Positions 22,360 through 32,529 of a stretch of DNA of 64,000 nucleotides are shown here, piece by piece. The notes under the pieces were generated by a model that saw only the letters and a list, made by a program, of their open reading frames with translations, was not told the origin of the DNA and made no database searches. Made by a program: the position numbers and the translations under genes. The stretch spans positions 31,997,223 to 32,061,222 of the forward strand of contig CM070609.1 of assembly GCA_036346395.1 (NCBI GenBank), read 5' to 3'. How positions within the stretch are numbered: position 1 is the stretch's first letter; the number at the start of each line of letters is the position of its first letter. The stretch comes from Hsuehochloa calcarea. Its lineage: Eukaryota > Streptophyta > Magnoliopsida > Poales > Poaceae.

Positions 22360-23500
22360 TTTAACTAAGATCATGATACCTAACTGGCCCTTCCTCTGAG
22401 GATGAAGTTGTGGCAGTATTTGGTGATACCTCACCTGCTGCTGCCACAGTTGGAGTTGATGGAGTGGTAGGTTCTATGAGGTTTGACACCAACTCCTGCG
22501 GTGTCATCTTTGTGTCCCCCGATGATGGGGTGGGGAAGCTCCTGTCGCTGCCGTGGTGACAGAAGGCGAGGTTGTATTTGAAGGGACCTCTCCGGTCGCC
22601 ATGCCCACCTCATCATCTGGTTCCTCAACTGAGAACATCACCCATGTGTTGGAATCACATTCCTCCTCGCTCCACTTCCAGCTCCTGTTCTCCTCAAAGA
22701 TCACATCGCAGCTGATGCAAATTTTGTCGCAGCGTGGATCATATAGTCTGTGTGTCTTGCTCCCAGCTTCAACACCAAGTTAGACCATTGGAATGCTCCA
22801 ATCATCAAGATTCTTGACATGTATTGATGGAACCTTCACATGAGCCGTGCAACCAAAAACTTTCAGGTGGTCTAGGCGCGGCTTCTTTCCAGTCCATACC
22901 TCATAAGGGTAGAGGTAGGGAGTGCTTTAGTGGCTACATGGTTCAAAATGTGTACCGCATGCCTTACTGCCTCCCCCTAAAAACTTCTAGGCACCTGCAT
23001 GCTTTTAAGAAAACTTCTCGCCATGGCTACCACAGTGTTCCTGCGCTCCACAACACCATTTTATTGTGGTGTATAGGGCGTAGTGTGGTGTCGCTGAGTT
23101 CCTTCATTCTCACAGCAAGTGCTGGAGGCCATGGAGAGGAACTCCCCCCTTGATCTGTTCTGAACACCTTCAGTTTTCTGCCAGCCTCGTTCTCCACGAG
23201 CACCTTGTATTTCTTGAACTCCTTGAAAGCATCACTCTTCTCCTTGAGCATGTACACCCACATCATTCGGCTGTAGTCATCGACAAGGAGGAAGAAATAT
23301 TTGTTGCGGTCATCATTGGTGGTGTGATGGGGCCGTACAAATCAGCATGGATGATCTCGATCGGCTCCTCGGCCCGGTAGGATGCCACACCTGGGAATGG
23401 GAGGTGCATCTGCTTGGTAGGCAAATAGCCCTCGCAAACTTGAGTGGGGTGGTCAATTCTGGGTAGCCCAATCACCATTTCTTTCTTAGCCATCAACTTG
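22360..23500 (-). pseudogene. Copia A integrase region
   Basis: Minus-strand pieces. MVIGLPRIDHPTQVCEGYLP continues as RAEEPIEIIHADLYGPIT (first catalytic Asp region). FLLVDDYSRMMWVYML-like sequence spans a frame break at about 23265. KLKVFRTDQGGS follows (second Asp), and the remaining blocks lie in shifted frames down to about 22800. At least three frame changes are needed. Domain order after protease and before RT fits copia. Confidence 0.85.
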
Positions 23501-23505
23501 AGGGA

Positions 23506-23988
23506 CTAAAAATTTACATGTCCCAATCTCGCATGCCACAGCCAAGTAGGGTCGGAGATACTTGCAATCAAGCACACGAGGTTACAAGTCTCCATTGCCA
23601 CCTTGTAGAGACGATTAGGGGAGCACCTAACTTTCATGAGCAGCCTGTCACTCCGTTCATATAACCACAAGAAAGCATTGAACATGACAACTTTGCTACC
23701 TGCTTCAGTTAGATGGCCGATGCTTATGATGTTGCTACACAAATTTGGGATATAGTATACCTCTGTTAGAAGCCTTTGTTCACCATTCTTGAACTGGAAC
23801 AACACCGTTCCCTTTCCTCTGATCTTCACGGTGGAACCATCACCGAATTTGACGTTGCCATGGATGGAGTTGTCCATATCGTGGAACTTATCCTGTCCTC
23901 CTAACATGTGGTTGCTAGCACCATTGTCGAAGTACCGGACGTCGTAGCTAACATGAGTTGCTCTGTCAGCTCGCGGCCGTGGCTCCAC
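23506..23988 (-). pseudogene. Copia A protease and gag-pre-integrase
   Basis: Minus-strand reading of 160 residues. VRYFDNGASNHMLGG is the protease active site, with DNG in place of the usual DSGAS/DTGAS. VKFGDGSTVKIRGKGTVLF and EVYYIPNLCSNIISIGHL follow, then DPTWLWHARLGHVNF, the HxxLGH start of the integrase zinc region. One of the longer intact segments of this element. Confidence 0.9.
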
Positions 23989-23989
23989 C

Positions 23990-25000
23990 TAATCTTCATC
24001 CAGTAGCACTAGTTTTCGCGACTCTGCGCTCACCACTAAAGCAATGCTGGTTCCTCCTCCTGTGCGCACGTAAGGTTCGCCTCCTCCCTGCGGTCCTTGC
24101 TCCTACATTCAGATGGATAGTGGCCAAAATGCTCACAATTGAAGCATTTGATGTGGCTTTTGTCGCGGCCCTTCCTAGACCCTCGACTGGACTTGCCCTC
24201 CTAGCGTGTCGTGTTTGAGCCACCGCTACCTCCCTTTCCTCGGACATGTCCACGCCCATATCCCTTTCCATGCCCGCGGCTCTCATTTCCATTGGCACTT
24301 GCTCTGCGCCCTTTTAAAGAGGACGAGTCTCCAACGCTGGTTTTCTGCCACGCCTGCCACTCAGCATGAGTGAGGTGAAGCATTCCACTGGTGTTGTTGT
24401 TGATCTTATGGGTGTGGATTCGCTCCTCGTATGCCTTCAGCCAGCTGATTGCCTCCTCAAACGGCATCGAATTGAGGTCGGAGTACTGCTCGATTAATGC
24501 CACCAACTAGAAGTATTTGTCAGGCACAGGATCGAGGATCTTCTTGACGAGCGATGCATCCTCTAGAGTTTCACTAAGGGTGTTGTACCTACTCTCCATG
24601 CCGCTCAACTTTCCAGCGAACTCGTCGATGGTGTCATCTTCCTTCATATGCAGTGCCTTGAAATCACTTTTCAAGGTTTGCAACCGCGCATTCTGCACCC
24701 GATCAGCACCGAGGTACCGAGTTTTAAGACAATCCCACACATCCTTGGTTGTCTTCTTCTTTGCAACCTACAGGAGAACATCCTAGGGATCGCCTGAAAA
24801 ATAAATGCATGCGTCGGCTTGTCCTTCGCCTCCACAACCACTCTGGCCCCCGGTTGGATAGCTTCCCAAATTAACTAGGCGTCCACGATCGCCTCCATCT
24901 TGATCGCTCAGGTGGTGTAGTTGGACGACACCAGCAAAGGATAATGGAATGGCACTCCCCCACTTTCCCTTGCCGCCCGCTGGGTGGTGATTGCCATCGG
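23990..25000 (-). pseudogene. Copia A gag remnant
   Basis: Gag pieces on the minus strand in several frames: SSNYTT and AIKMEAIVDA near the start, IWEAIQPGA, MWDCLKTRYLGADRVQNAR (24507-24740), SDFKALHMKEDDTIDEFAGK and PFEEAISWLKAYEERI (24201-24506). A CCHC knuckle (CFNCEHFGHYPSEC) lies near 24110-24150. This is the UBN2-type Gag typical of Tork-like copia elements. Stops occur at the frame changes. Confidence 0.88.
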
Positions 25001-25030
25001 CTCTAATATGATATATTTGGGAATGCACGT

Positions 25031-25042
25031 GCTCTGATACCA
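25031..25042 (-). promoter_or_regulatory. Copia A primer-binding site
   Basis: Minus strand TGGTATCAGAGC, two bases after the LTR end. Complementary to initiator tRNA-Met. Confidence 0.93.
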
Positions 25043-25044
25043 CG

Positions 25045-25443
25045 TGAAGGATCCAATCCAAGGATCAGCACGCCCAAACTCGCACTGATTTTGTTTTGTC
25101 TGGCGGTGAACGGTAAAGTTTAGAGTTCAGACAAAACAGACAAAGTTCAGAGTTCAAAAAACTGGCAAAGTTCAGAGAACAGACTTGGGGCAATTTTCTC
25201 AATTGTATTTCTCACTTCTGAAAAAGACTTCATACTAGTTACAAGATAAAGAGTCACTATAAAAAAAAACTAACTCCCTATCTATGCTCCTGGATACCCG
25301 CCACTACCAGCGTGATCCTCTGGACTAGGAAACTGCGACTCAAAACATAAAACAACACACGAACTCCATGACACCCACGCCTACGACAAATCTAGTGCAA
25401 GACTCGGACAAACTAGCCAAGCGAGTCTTGATTATTTCCAACA
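25045..25443 (-). repeat. Copia A 5' LTR
   Basis: 399 bases, starting TGAAGGATCC and ending TTTCCAACA on the plus strand. Pairs with 1195-1573. Confidence 0.93.
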
Positions 25444-26071
25444 GACTCCACGCGCCAGTGCACTATGCACAACGCTCGTGCGTTTGGCTATTTGCTTCCT
25501 GGATGGCTTGCCAAGCATACCTACTTCTATAAATAGTTGGTATGCGCGGCGGACCCAACAATAGGACGAGCTTGGACGGTCGCCCGAGGTACGCCAGCAG
25601 TGAGACCCCTAACCCGCCCACTCCGGCATCTACCATGAGCTAGCTCTTCTCGACGTTGATGAGTGAAAAAACAAGCAAAGTGAGTAGCATCTTGGGGAGC
25701 TAGGCCAAGGTAATGAGGAAGAGTATTGAGCCGCATGATAAGGAACTAAGTATGGTTTAGCCTAGTATCCACTAGTCACATGATCAAAGTTCCCTCCTGC
25801 ACTCTAGAGGAGGGAAGATCAAGCAGTCCAGTCGAGGTGGTAGAGAATATTATTCTATGCAAAGCAAGTTTTAAATGTGATGGGATGATTAATATCCTAC
25901 AAAAAGAAGGTTTTAAATATGTTGGGAATCGGGAGGGTTGGTATCCTATGCAAGGTGTAAAGTTACAAAGAACAGTTTGATAACTAGGGGGTGGACAGTA
26001 TCTTAAAAATGGGTGGACAGTATCTTAGAAAATATCTTTCCAATTAAAATCACTATCTTTTAAGTACTTCC
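25444..26071. other. Unassigned sequence between nest A and the gypsy C LTR
   Basis: A good TATA-like CTATAAATAG lies at 25527-25536, but no convincing ORF follows, so it may be a relic of an LTR promoter. The 67-codon ORF at 25780-25980 matches nothing I recognise. A 17-base direct repeat, GGGTGGACAGTATCTTA, occurs at about 25988-26004 and 26011-26027. Confidence 0.45.
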
Positions 26072-26728
26072 TGATGCGTACTCGCTAGGGGTGGCCCGAT
26101 CTTCACAGCATAGGTTGAAGAACAAATTGAATTTTGCTGTAGACTGCGGGGATAACTAGTTGTGAGCAGCGAAAAAGGGTAACTAGCTTTAACTAGCCAA
26201 GGTTGGATGCGACCAAGCGTTGGGGAGAGACGATCCGAAGCCTTATGGACTCCGACCCGCTATCCGAACAATCACAGAACCACAATCCGGAACTAATCCA
26301 CAAAAGCGCCGTAGCGTAGAGCACGAATTAGGGGATCCCAGGGGAATCTTCTTGCAAATCCAAGAGAACTCACAAGAGCAAAGGAGCAAGGCACTCAGCA
26401 GTCTTGCTACAATTTTTATATATTGGTTTGTCGAAAACTCAAAGGTGCCTCCACGGATGGGGGTAGAAGGGTATATATACTAGGAACAACCCTCCTAGCT
26501 GGGTATGAACATAAGTCACCACGTTGGAAGGTGGAAGGCCAACTGGTTGAAGCATTTAAGGTGTCTTCTCGAATTCTCGCGCGTCTACTCAACTTCTGCG
26601 TAGTCTTTAGTAAAACAACAATAACTTTCTCCTTGGAAGTCCAAATGACGAGCCGTTTGTTGGAGGTGAAAATAGACTTGATTATATTTCCATCCATATA
26701 GGTTATGCATAGTAAAATGTGACAGGTT

Positions 26729-26733
26729 GGTGC
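26729..26733. repeat. Target duplication GGTGC, left copy
   Basis: GGTGC precedes TGTTGGG. The same pentamer follows TTTCCAACA at 28906-28910. Confidence 0.85.
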
Positions 26734-27308
26734 TGTTGGGTTCCATCCATATAGATTACGCAAAAGGAGCCACTTTAGCGGGCGGGGTTCGAAGGGGCAG
26801 CGCCCCTCGCCAGTCGAGGGCAGCGTGCTCGAAATTTTTTCCGGAACATGAATCTCATTCACGAAACCAAGCCTTGGAAATCATCATATTAGTCATATTA
26901 ACCCTATTCCGAAATGATCTGATCATTGCCTTGATACGACCACACACTGCGGCATACTCCGATGGCGAAACTCTGACCGGTAGGAGTATCATGCAAAGTG
27001 ATCGTGAACAAGCGCAATAAAACATCCGGTACTTATCGATCGTAACTCCGATTCGATCAACCACATTGATCTTCGCATGCTCCAATGGATTTACGATCAC
27101 TGTCTGCCCCTGATGGCGAAAACCGACCGGTGGAGGCAAGTCGTGATACGACCATGCAAGCACGATCATGGAATAACGAATAAAGCCCATCTTACCACCA
27201 ATGCACATGGACGATCATATCGACCATCGCCAAAACAGAGATATATCACATCTATAACTGCCACATATCACAATATGTGTCCAATCCGAATCTAGAACTA
27301 GACGGCAT

Positions 27309-27321
27309 GGCTCTGATACCA
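27309..27321 (-). promoter_or_regulatory. Primer-binding site of the BARE/RIRE1-like element
   Basis: Minus strand TGGTATCAGAGCC, one base after the LTR end. tRNA-Met type. Confidence 0.9.
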
Positions 27322-27322
27322 C

Positions 27323-28905
27323 TGTTGGGTAACGCGACAAAGCTACGATAGCACAAACAAAATTTTACCGCAACCACCACAAGTAATAGATCACGAGATT
27401 ACCGCTAGACGCGCCGACTCGTAGCGGAAGTAGAGTCGTTGTAGCGAGTTGATGCAGTCGTAGTCGTACTCACGACGTGTCTCCTCCTTCGAGTAGTCGT
27501 ACTCGTCGCGCGTCTTCTCCTCCGACTCCGGTGAGCGTCACGAGTTGCGGATCGTCCTAGTGCTGATGCTTCGCAACAACACCTCCGAGGTATCCACACA
27601 TACGGGGCAGGATCACCACGAGCTGAAGTGCTAGCACCGGCAGCGTGATTGAGAAGGTGTGGCTATTAGGGTTTCAGGAGTTCTTCCAAAGATCATCCTC
27701 TCCTTCACCCCATGCCACCGCCCCTCTTTATATAGGCATCCATGATGGGTCTCAACCTGGAGGCCCATTAGGGACTCGTGGCCTATACGAATTCGGATCA
27801 CCATCCGAAACAGATCCTTGCCCTTTAAGTGTGCGACCCCATAGGTTCATGTGTAATCGGTTATGACTCGAAAACTCTTTTTCGATCACTAGTCGTCAGC
27901 GACACCTAGCAGCACATAACGATTCCCAAAGACACATAGAATATATCGAACGAACCTTGATGTAATATGATCTATGATCAGGTCCTCATCACTTACGACC
28001 ATTTCGTATCTCTATATGACCAGGTTGTATTTGGTCACGACCAATTCGTAACTCCTTACGACCATGTTCTTACCATTATGTGATTACGTTCGACTAATCT
28101 ACGACCAGCTCGTATCTTCATACGACTAGTCCGTAATTGATCGAACTAAGTGACCTACTCATGCATTCTCCCTTTGCCTCATGTTGTCTGGTTGAACTCC
28201 AGATGAGATGATGTGTCATCCATGGACTGTTCAATACTTTCTCGATCGAGTGTCGGATAACATCATGTGGTCGACACTTCGACCACTAGTGGCATGACCA
28301 TGCACTTTCTTTATCCGATCACCACGGGGCTCAGAGACATCTCTCCTGTTATGTTAGGAGGGGCAAATTCCATCTCGACCAGTCATATCCCTCCGCATGT
28401 TTCATAGCATACCCGAAAGCTACCTTTATAACTACCCAGTTACGAGTAGCGTTTGGCAACCCCTAAGAGTGCTATTACACATGTAGGGAACCATGCTGAT
28501 CTCAGGTCTAAGGATTATACATCATCATTACTTGAGAGCAACTAATGACACAAAGATTCATAACAATCTCAATAGTATCTCAATGATGGGTCTATCCAAC
28601 ACCATGTTCTCTAACATGTGCTCACATTATTTATTCGATATCTCCATATCTATGACCGGTGAATCCAGGTCATCAATCAATACATGTGCTAGTCATAGAA
28701 TCACTGGTGTTCCGACCAGTGACCTCCGACCAGAGATACATTTAGAATGATATCATATAAGTTAAAGAGTTCCACCAACAAGTCACATATTTATTGATCT
28801 ATAACAAATGATTCATTCAAGGAATGTGATAACATATTATCAAAAACATGAACATAATGAAATATCATCATCTCTATGATTGCCTCTAGGGCATATTTCC
28901 AACAG
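27323..28905 (-). repeat. BARE/RIRE1-like 5' LTR
   Basis: 1583 bases, TGTTGGGTAAC to TTTCCAACA. On the minus strand it opens TGTTGGAAATATGCCCTAG. A minus-strand TATA box (CCTATATAAAGAG) is at about 27726-27738. A cluster of TACGACC/GGTCGTA repeats (about 27990-28140) lies in the U3 part. Confidence 0.85.
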
Positions 28906-28988
28906 GTGCACCTTGCCCTTGGGAAGTGACACATCTATCACAAGGTAATGAACTCCTTTGTTTTTACATAAGCCATACTGGTAGCACA

Positions 28989-29225
28989 TAGTCCTTCTTC
29001 TCGTTCCACACCGAGGCACCTAAGTCCAATTAGAGAAGAAGAGGTGGGGGCACGACCAAGTCACAAGAATCCGAACTGTAGCTTAGATTAGCATTCACCT
29101 GATCATGTATTTGCTTAGCACGTCTTCTCGTGATTGCTCCTTGATATTATTGGTTCTTGAGATTATCTTGATCGCGGAGATGATCATCTTCAGCGTGATC
29201 ATTGAAGGTTGGGATGTCATCATCA
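28989..29225 (-). pseudogene. Gypsy C pol C-terminal tail
   Basis: Minus-strand reading contains GAITRRRAKQIHDQVNANLS, the conserved tail after integrase in chromovirus-like gypsy polyproteins, preceded by an acidic DDHLRDQDN stretch. A stop interrupts it before the GAITR block. The upstream part of the element is absent: the sequence passes into a Stowaway-like MITE and then AT-rich DNA. Only the 3' end of this gypsy remains. Confidence 0.7.
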
Positions 29226-29482
29226 CTTCCTATCGTCACAAATACATATCGTTTTGGGATATTGTAACCAAACTTTCAAAACTTTATCTATCGATATCTT
29301 TTTAAATATTTAGATTGGATACATGAAAATCATATGTATAGATTTTTATCGAAAAGTATTTTTGTAATATTATAATTTTAGCGAGTGTTATAAATATATT
29401 ACACTAAACATTAGTTGTCAAAATTGCGTTTTAGGGACCATGTCAATGTCCAAAATGATATTTGTTTGTGACTGGAGATAAT
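29226..29482. mobile_element. Stowaway-like MITE (mutated ends)
   Basis: Left end CTTCCTATCGTCACAAATA and right end TATTTGTTTGTGACTGGAG are inverted versions of each other and resemble the CTCCCTCCGTCAC terminus of Stowaway MITEs. The internal AT-rich sequence, with AAATATTTAGATTGGATACA, is of the kind common in rice Stowaway copies. The expected TA duplication is not clear because both ends are mutated. Confidence 0.65.
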
Positions 29483-29630
29483 ATATTCATTCATATATTA
29501 TCAAATTTATTTTCTAATTAAAAAAGTGTACTAGTAAATGCCATTAATATATCACAACAGTAAATGACATGTACATAATATCATCATTTAGGAAGAGAGA
29601 GAGAAATTAAAAGTAAAGGTGGGGATAACA
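29483..29630. other. AT-rich spacer, nothing recognised
   Basis: Short AT-rich sequence between the Stowaway-like MITE and the Mutator-like element. Confidence 0.6.
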
Positions 29631-31009
29631 CTTAATATTGGATTAATTCCTTATTTGCCACTGAAAGTTTCCGGGTCTCTAAAATGCCATCACAAAACTG
29701 CTCCTCCCATCATTGCCATCAGATCTCAAATTTCATCCTGTTTTTTCCACTCTCGTCGGTCAACCATGAGTTGACTCTCAAATTATGTGTGAAAGGTCTT
29801 ATTTACCCTTCTTGCTCTTTCATCCTCTTCTTCATCCCTCCTCTCTCTCCCCCCAGCAACAAGCGGTGATGGCAGCGCACCAAGGCCGACGGAGACGAGA
29901 AGGATGCTGGACAGTACTGTATCATGCCGAGGTCCACCACCTTCCTACGTTTCACCTCGTAGAACATGTCCTCCGCCTCCGACCACCTCCCCACCCCCAC
30001 ACAGCCCCCCACCATGCACGTGTACATCGCGTAGTCCAGCGCGGACTTTGTCGCTGTGCTCTCCTCTCCTTGCTCTTGCTCCTGCTCCTGCAAGCGTTTG
30101 TACACTACCGCCTCCTCGTCCACCCTCTAGTGTCGCGCCATGGCCCGCACATGTTGTAGGAGACGACGTTCGCTCAGAAGCTCGCCTCCTCACGGCGGCA
30201 TCGAGGGTGGTGCTGTCACCATTGACCATGGCACGCCACAGCTCCTCGGCGCGGTGGGGCTGGTGCTACTTGCAGAGGGCAGTGGCTACCCCTAGAGGAG
30301 GTGCAGTGTGGAGTCAGTGCCAGATGTTAGGTAGAGGGATTTGGCTAGGATGAAGTCTGTGACGGCGAGGAGGGAGGGCACGTGGTGGGCAAGGCATTGG
30401 TGGAGGAGGAGTGGGGGAAGGAGGGTGTTGTGGTGCACAGCGGTTTCGCGATGGAGAAGACTATGATGGAGGTGTAGAGCTTGAGGTGGAGGGCGACGAA
30501 GGCGGGCCCAGTAGGGCGTTGTGGTGGAGGCGACGAGAACTATGGCCGCGGCGAGCGGTAGGACGAAGGCGCGAGGGCGGGGCGCCATGGGAGAGCACGA
30601 GTCATAGCCAGATTGGTGGGGGAACATGGCAGATCCGCGATTGGGATTTGGGAAGAGGAAGGGAGAGACGGAGCGACGACGGCGGTGGTGGTGAGGAGGC
30701 TGGGTCGGTGCATAGAAGGGCAACAGGAGCAGTGTGGGCAGGAGGTCGGGTGGGCGGTGTGGGCATAGGGAATGTGGGGCATGAAGAAGAAGAGGACGAA
30801 GAGTGAGGAGGAGGAAGAATGGTAAGATGGTCATTTTGACCATTTTTTAGTAGTTAACGGCGACCGGGCCTAACGAGGGTAATAGGAGTGGCAAATGCGG
30901 GATGAAATTTAAGATCTGATGGCAATGAAGGGAGGAGTCATTTGGCGATGGTATTTTAGGGACTTGACCAACTTCCATTAGAAAAATAAGGAATTAATTC
31001 CTTAATATT
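29631..31009. mobile_element. Mutator-like element carrying a PPR gene fragment (Pack-MULE)
   Basis: A perfect 9-base target duplication CTTAATATT (29631-29639 and 31001-31009) encloses 29640-31000. The ends start G(G)ATTAATTCCTTATTT and remain related as long inverted repeats for roughly 180 bases, for example CATTGCCATCAGATCT on one side and its reverse complement on the other. Long inverted repeats with a 9-base duplication are diagnostic of Mutator-like elements. There is no transposase. The interior is GC-rich and contains a broken PPR-like gene, which makes this a gene-capturing element. Confidence 0.88.
29885..30843 (-). pseudogene. Captured PPR-like gene fragment
   Basis: On the minus strand, starting at the ATG at 30843 close to the inverted repeat, a proline-rich N-terminal region is followed by SLYLTSGTDSTLHLL (about 30300-30345). 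HQPHRAEELWRAMVNGDS follows in a shifted frame, then DEEAVVYKRLQEQEQEQGEE and ALDYAMYTCMVGGCVGVGRW-SEAEDMFYEV. The last block is a PPR helix pair of about 35 residues. At least two frame changes and the loss of everything downstream make it non-functional as a PPR protein. The 183-codon ORF at the start could still be transcribed. RNA-binding by the parent gene product is inferred from the family. Confidence 0.65.
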
Positions 31010-31403
31010 CTTCAATGAGATATACTCATACATGAGTGCATTTATATCTGAATCAACACAACTATGGTAACAAATGTTATCAAAATGTATCATAACAATA
31101 AGTGGGCCCACAGACTACCTCGGTGGCCTACTCCAATGCGACGCCTTCGTAGAGCACCGTGTCATTCGTTGCAAGTTGCTATCGGCGCTGCACCGGTGAA
31201 AGCAGCAGCAGGAGTAGGAGACGCGACCTCCAACTGCCACTGCTCCTCCGCCCATGTCCACATAGGTGCGACTGTCGGTCCATGGGCGGTAGCGCTAGCG
31301 GAAATCTCCCTGTGCCGGCACGCCGCGGAGGCCACTTAAAGAGCGTCATGAGAATGCCGTGATCCTGAAGTGCAGGGTGCGGATTGCACTGGAGGCCACA
31401 GTG
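31010..31403. other. Unassigned GC-rich sequence
   Basis: Between the Mutator-like element and the long LTR. It has a GC-rich centre with short ORFs on the plus strand (91 codons at 31064-31339) that match nothing I recognise. Confidence 0.45.
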
Positions 31404-31601
31404 TGTTAAGATTTGGATTTATCTTCTAGAACCCTCTATGTATACCAGTACTAGTCCCTGGATCAGTAACTAGTGCACACTGCTATATCATTGAATATCA
31501 AACACATATCTTGCAAACACAAAACTATTATATAATATTAAATACATAAATAGACTGTACGGTTGCTTGATTTACACACGGGTCGATCAGACCAAATACC
31601 T

Positions 31602-32148
31602 TAAGGGTGTGTTTGGTTCGTTGAATGGAGTGGTCCTGAATCATCCGGTACGGGAAATGAGCTCGTTCAGGTGTTTGGTTGGTTGAATAGAACCAAACCA
31701 TTCGGGATGAGATAGTTCAAGAAAAAGAATATTCTATGTTTATGATGTATCATCCCGTTCGGGAAAAAATCCCGAGCCACACCGTTCACTCGAATTACAA
31801 GGCCCTTGGTGACGTGGCGGCTTGATTTACGAGCTTCAAATGATCATATTTCCTAAACCGAGTATCCGATTTGCAATCCGTTGTGTTCCTTGTCATTTAA
31901 TCAACAAAATAAGACCACTCTTGGCATATTTTAGTGCAAAAAATATCATACAGACCATCCTATCCCACCAACCAAACATCATCTTGAACCATCCAGGATC
32001 ATCCTATTCCACCAACCAAATAAAATCATGTATCATTATATCCCACCAACCAAACACCATACTTATATCATCTCATCCAGGACGATCACATCCTACCTGT
32101 ACCATCCTATCCCATTCAACCTCATCCCGCCAACCAAACGCACCCTAA
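31602..32148. mobile_element. Tourist-like (PIF/Harbinger) MITE
   Basis: TAA on both sides (31602-31604, 32146-32148) and inverted ends GGGTGTGTTTGGTTCG and its near complement CCAACCAAACGCACCC. 541 bases. Subterminal CACCAACCAAA recurs several times in the right half. No transposase. Confidence 0.8.
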
Positions 32149-32529
32149 ATATTTGCAACGGAAGCAGAAACAGAAACAATACCCCAACAAGACCCTCAGG
32201 ATATGCCCACAGGCAATCGACTGGGACTCGCGACATAGTTCTTGGCCTCTTTGACTTACTGTCGTATCCGACCAAACTAAGTGCTGGCAGAGTCTTCTTC
32301 ATCCCCCTTTTACTAAAGTATAATAATTGATCAACGGTGGGTACGAAGGTACTCTGCAAGCCACTACACAGAATGCAATTATAATAGATGCAATGTTGAA
32401 AGAGGGAAAGCTTGAGGTTCTTTTATTTGCATAAAACCATATTTAAATTAGATTAAATAGAAAGCCTGAGACATAGCATTTTGACTAAACTAGTTTTAAT
32501 GAAATGAGTAATGTTGTAAAATACTAGTG

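Larger units (their letters stand above)
1195..25443 (-). mobile_element. Ty1/copia element A, split by a nested gypsy
   Basis: A minus-strand copia element. The 5' LTR is at 25045-25443 and a tRNA-Met primer site at 25031-25042. The gag-pol remnant lies at 20755-25000 and the polypurine tract at 20748-20758. The 3' LTR is split into 1195-1573 and 20741-20745 by the gypsy element at 1574-20735. GACT is present on both outer sides (1191-1194 and 25444-25447), a probable target duplication blurred by mutation. Domain order gag-protease-integrase-RT-RNase H is the copia order. Coding is broken throughout and the RT active site is mutated, so the element is dead. The lineage looks Tork-like but is not certain. 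Confidence 0.9.
26734..28905 (-). mobile_element. BARE/RIRE1-like copia remnant with collapsed 3' LTR
   Basis: Flanked by GGTGC on both sides. The right part is a complete 5' LTR (27323-28905). A primer site and about 575 bases of non-coding leader follow on the minus strand (down to about 26742). The left end keeps only TGTTGGG, the outermost bases of the 3' LTR. All of gag-pol and nearly the whole 3' LTR are deleted, yet the target duplication is intact. The GGCATATTTCCAACA terminus and GAGGCAAT start on the minus strand are typical of the BARE/RIRE1 (Angela) group. Confidence 0.82.
26072..28988 (-). repeat. Gypsy C 3' LTR (chromovirus-like), interrupted by a BARE/RIRE1-like remnant
   Basis: Read on the minus strand. 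It starts TGTGCTACCAG at 28988, just after a purine-rich AACGAGAAGAAGGAC (28991-29005). It ends GAGTACGCATCA at 26072. A minus-strand TATA box (GTATATATACCC) is at about 26466-26478. Without the 26734-28905 insertion and its duplication the LTR is about 740 bases. The limits are inferred from the tract, the TG/CA ends and the pol tail next to it, because the 5' LTR is not in the window. Confidence 0.6.

Noticed and set aside
29785..30353. Plus-strand ORFs of 124 and 149 codons in the Mutator-like element
   Set aside because: They are antisense shadows of the minus-strand PPR fragment, rich in Pro/Ser/Leu and without a domain.
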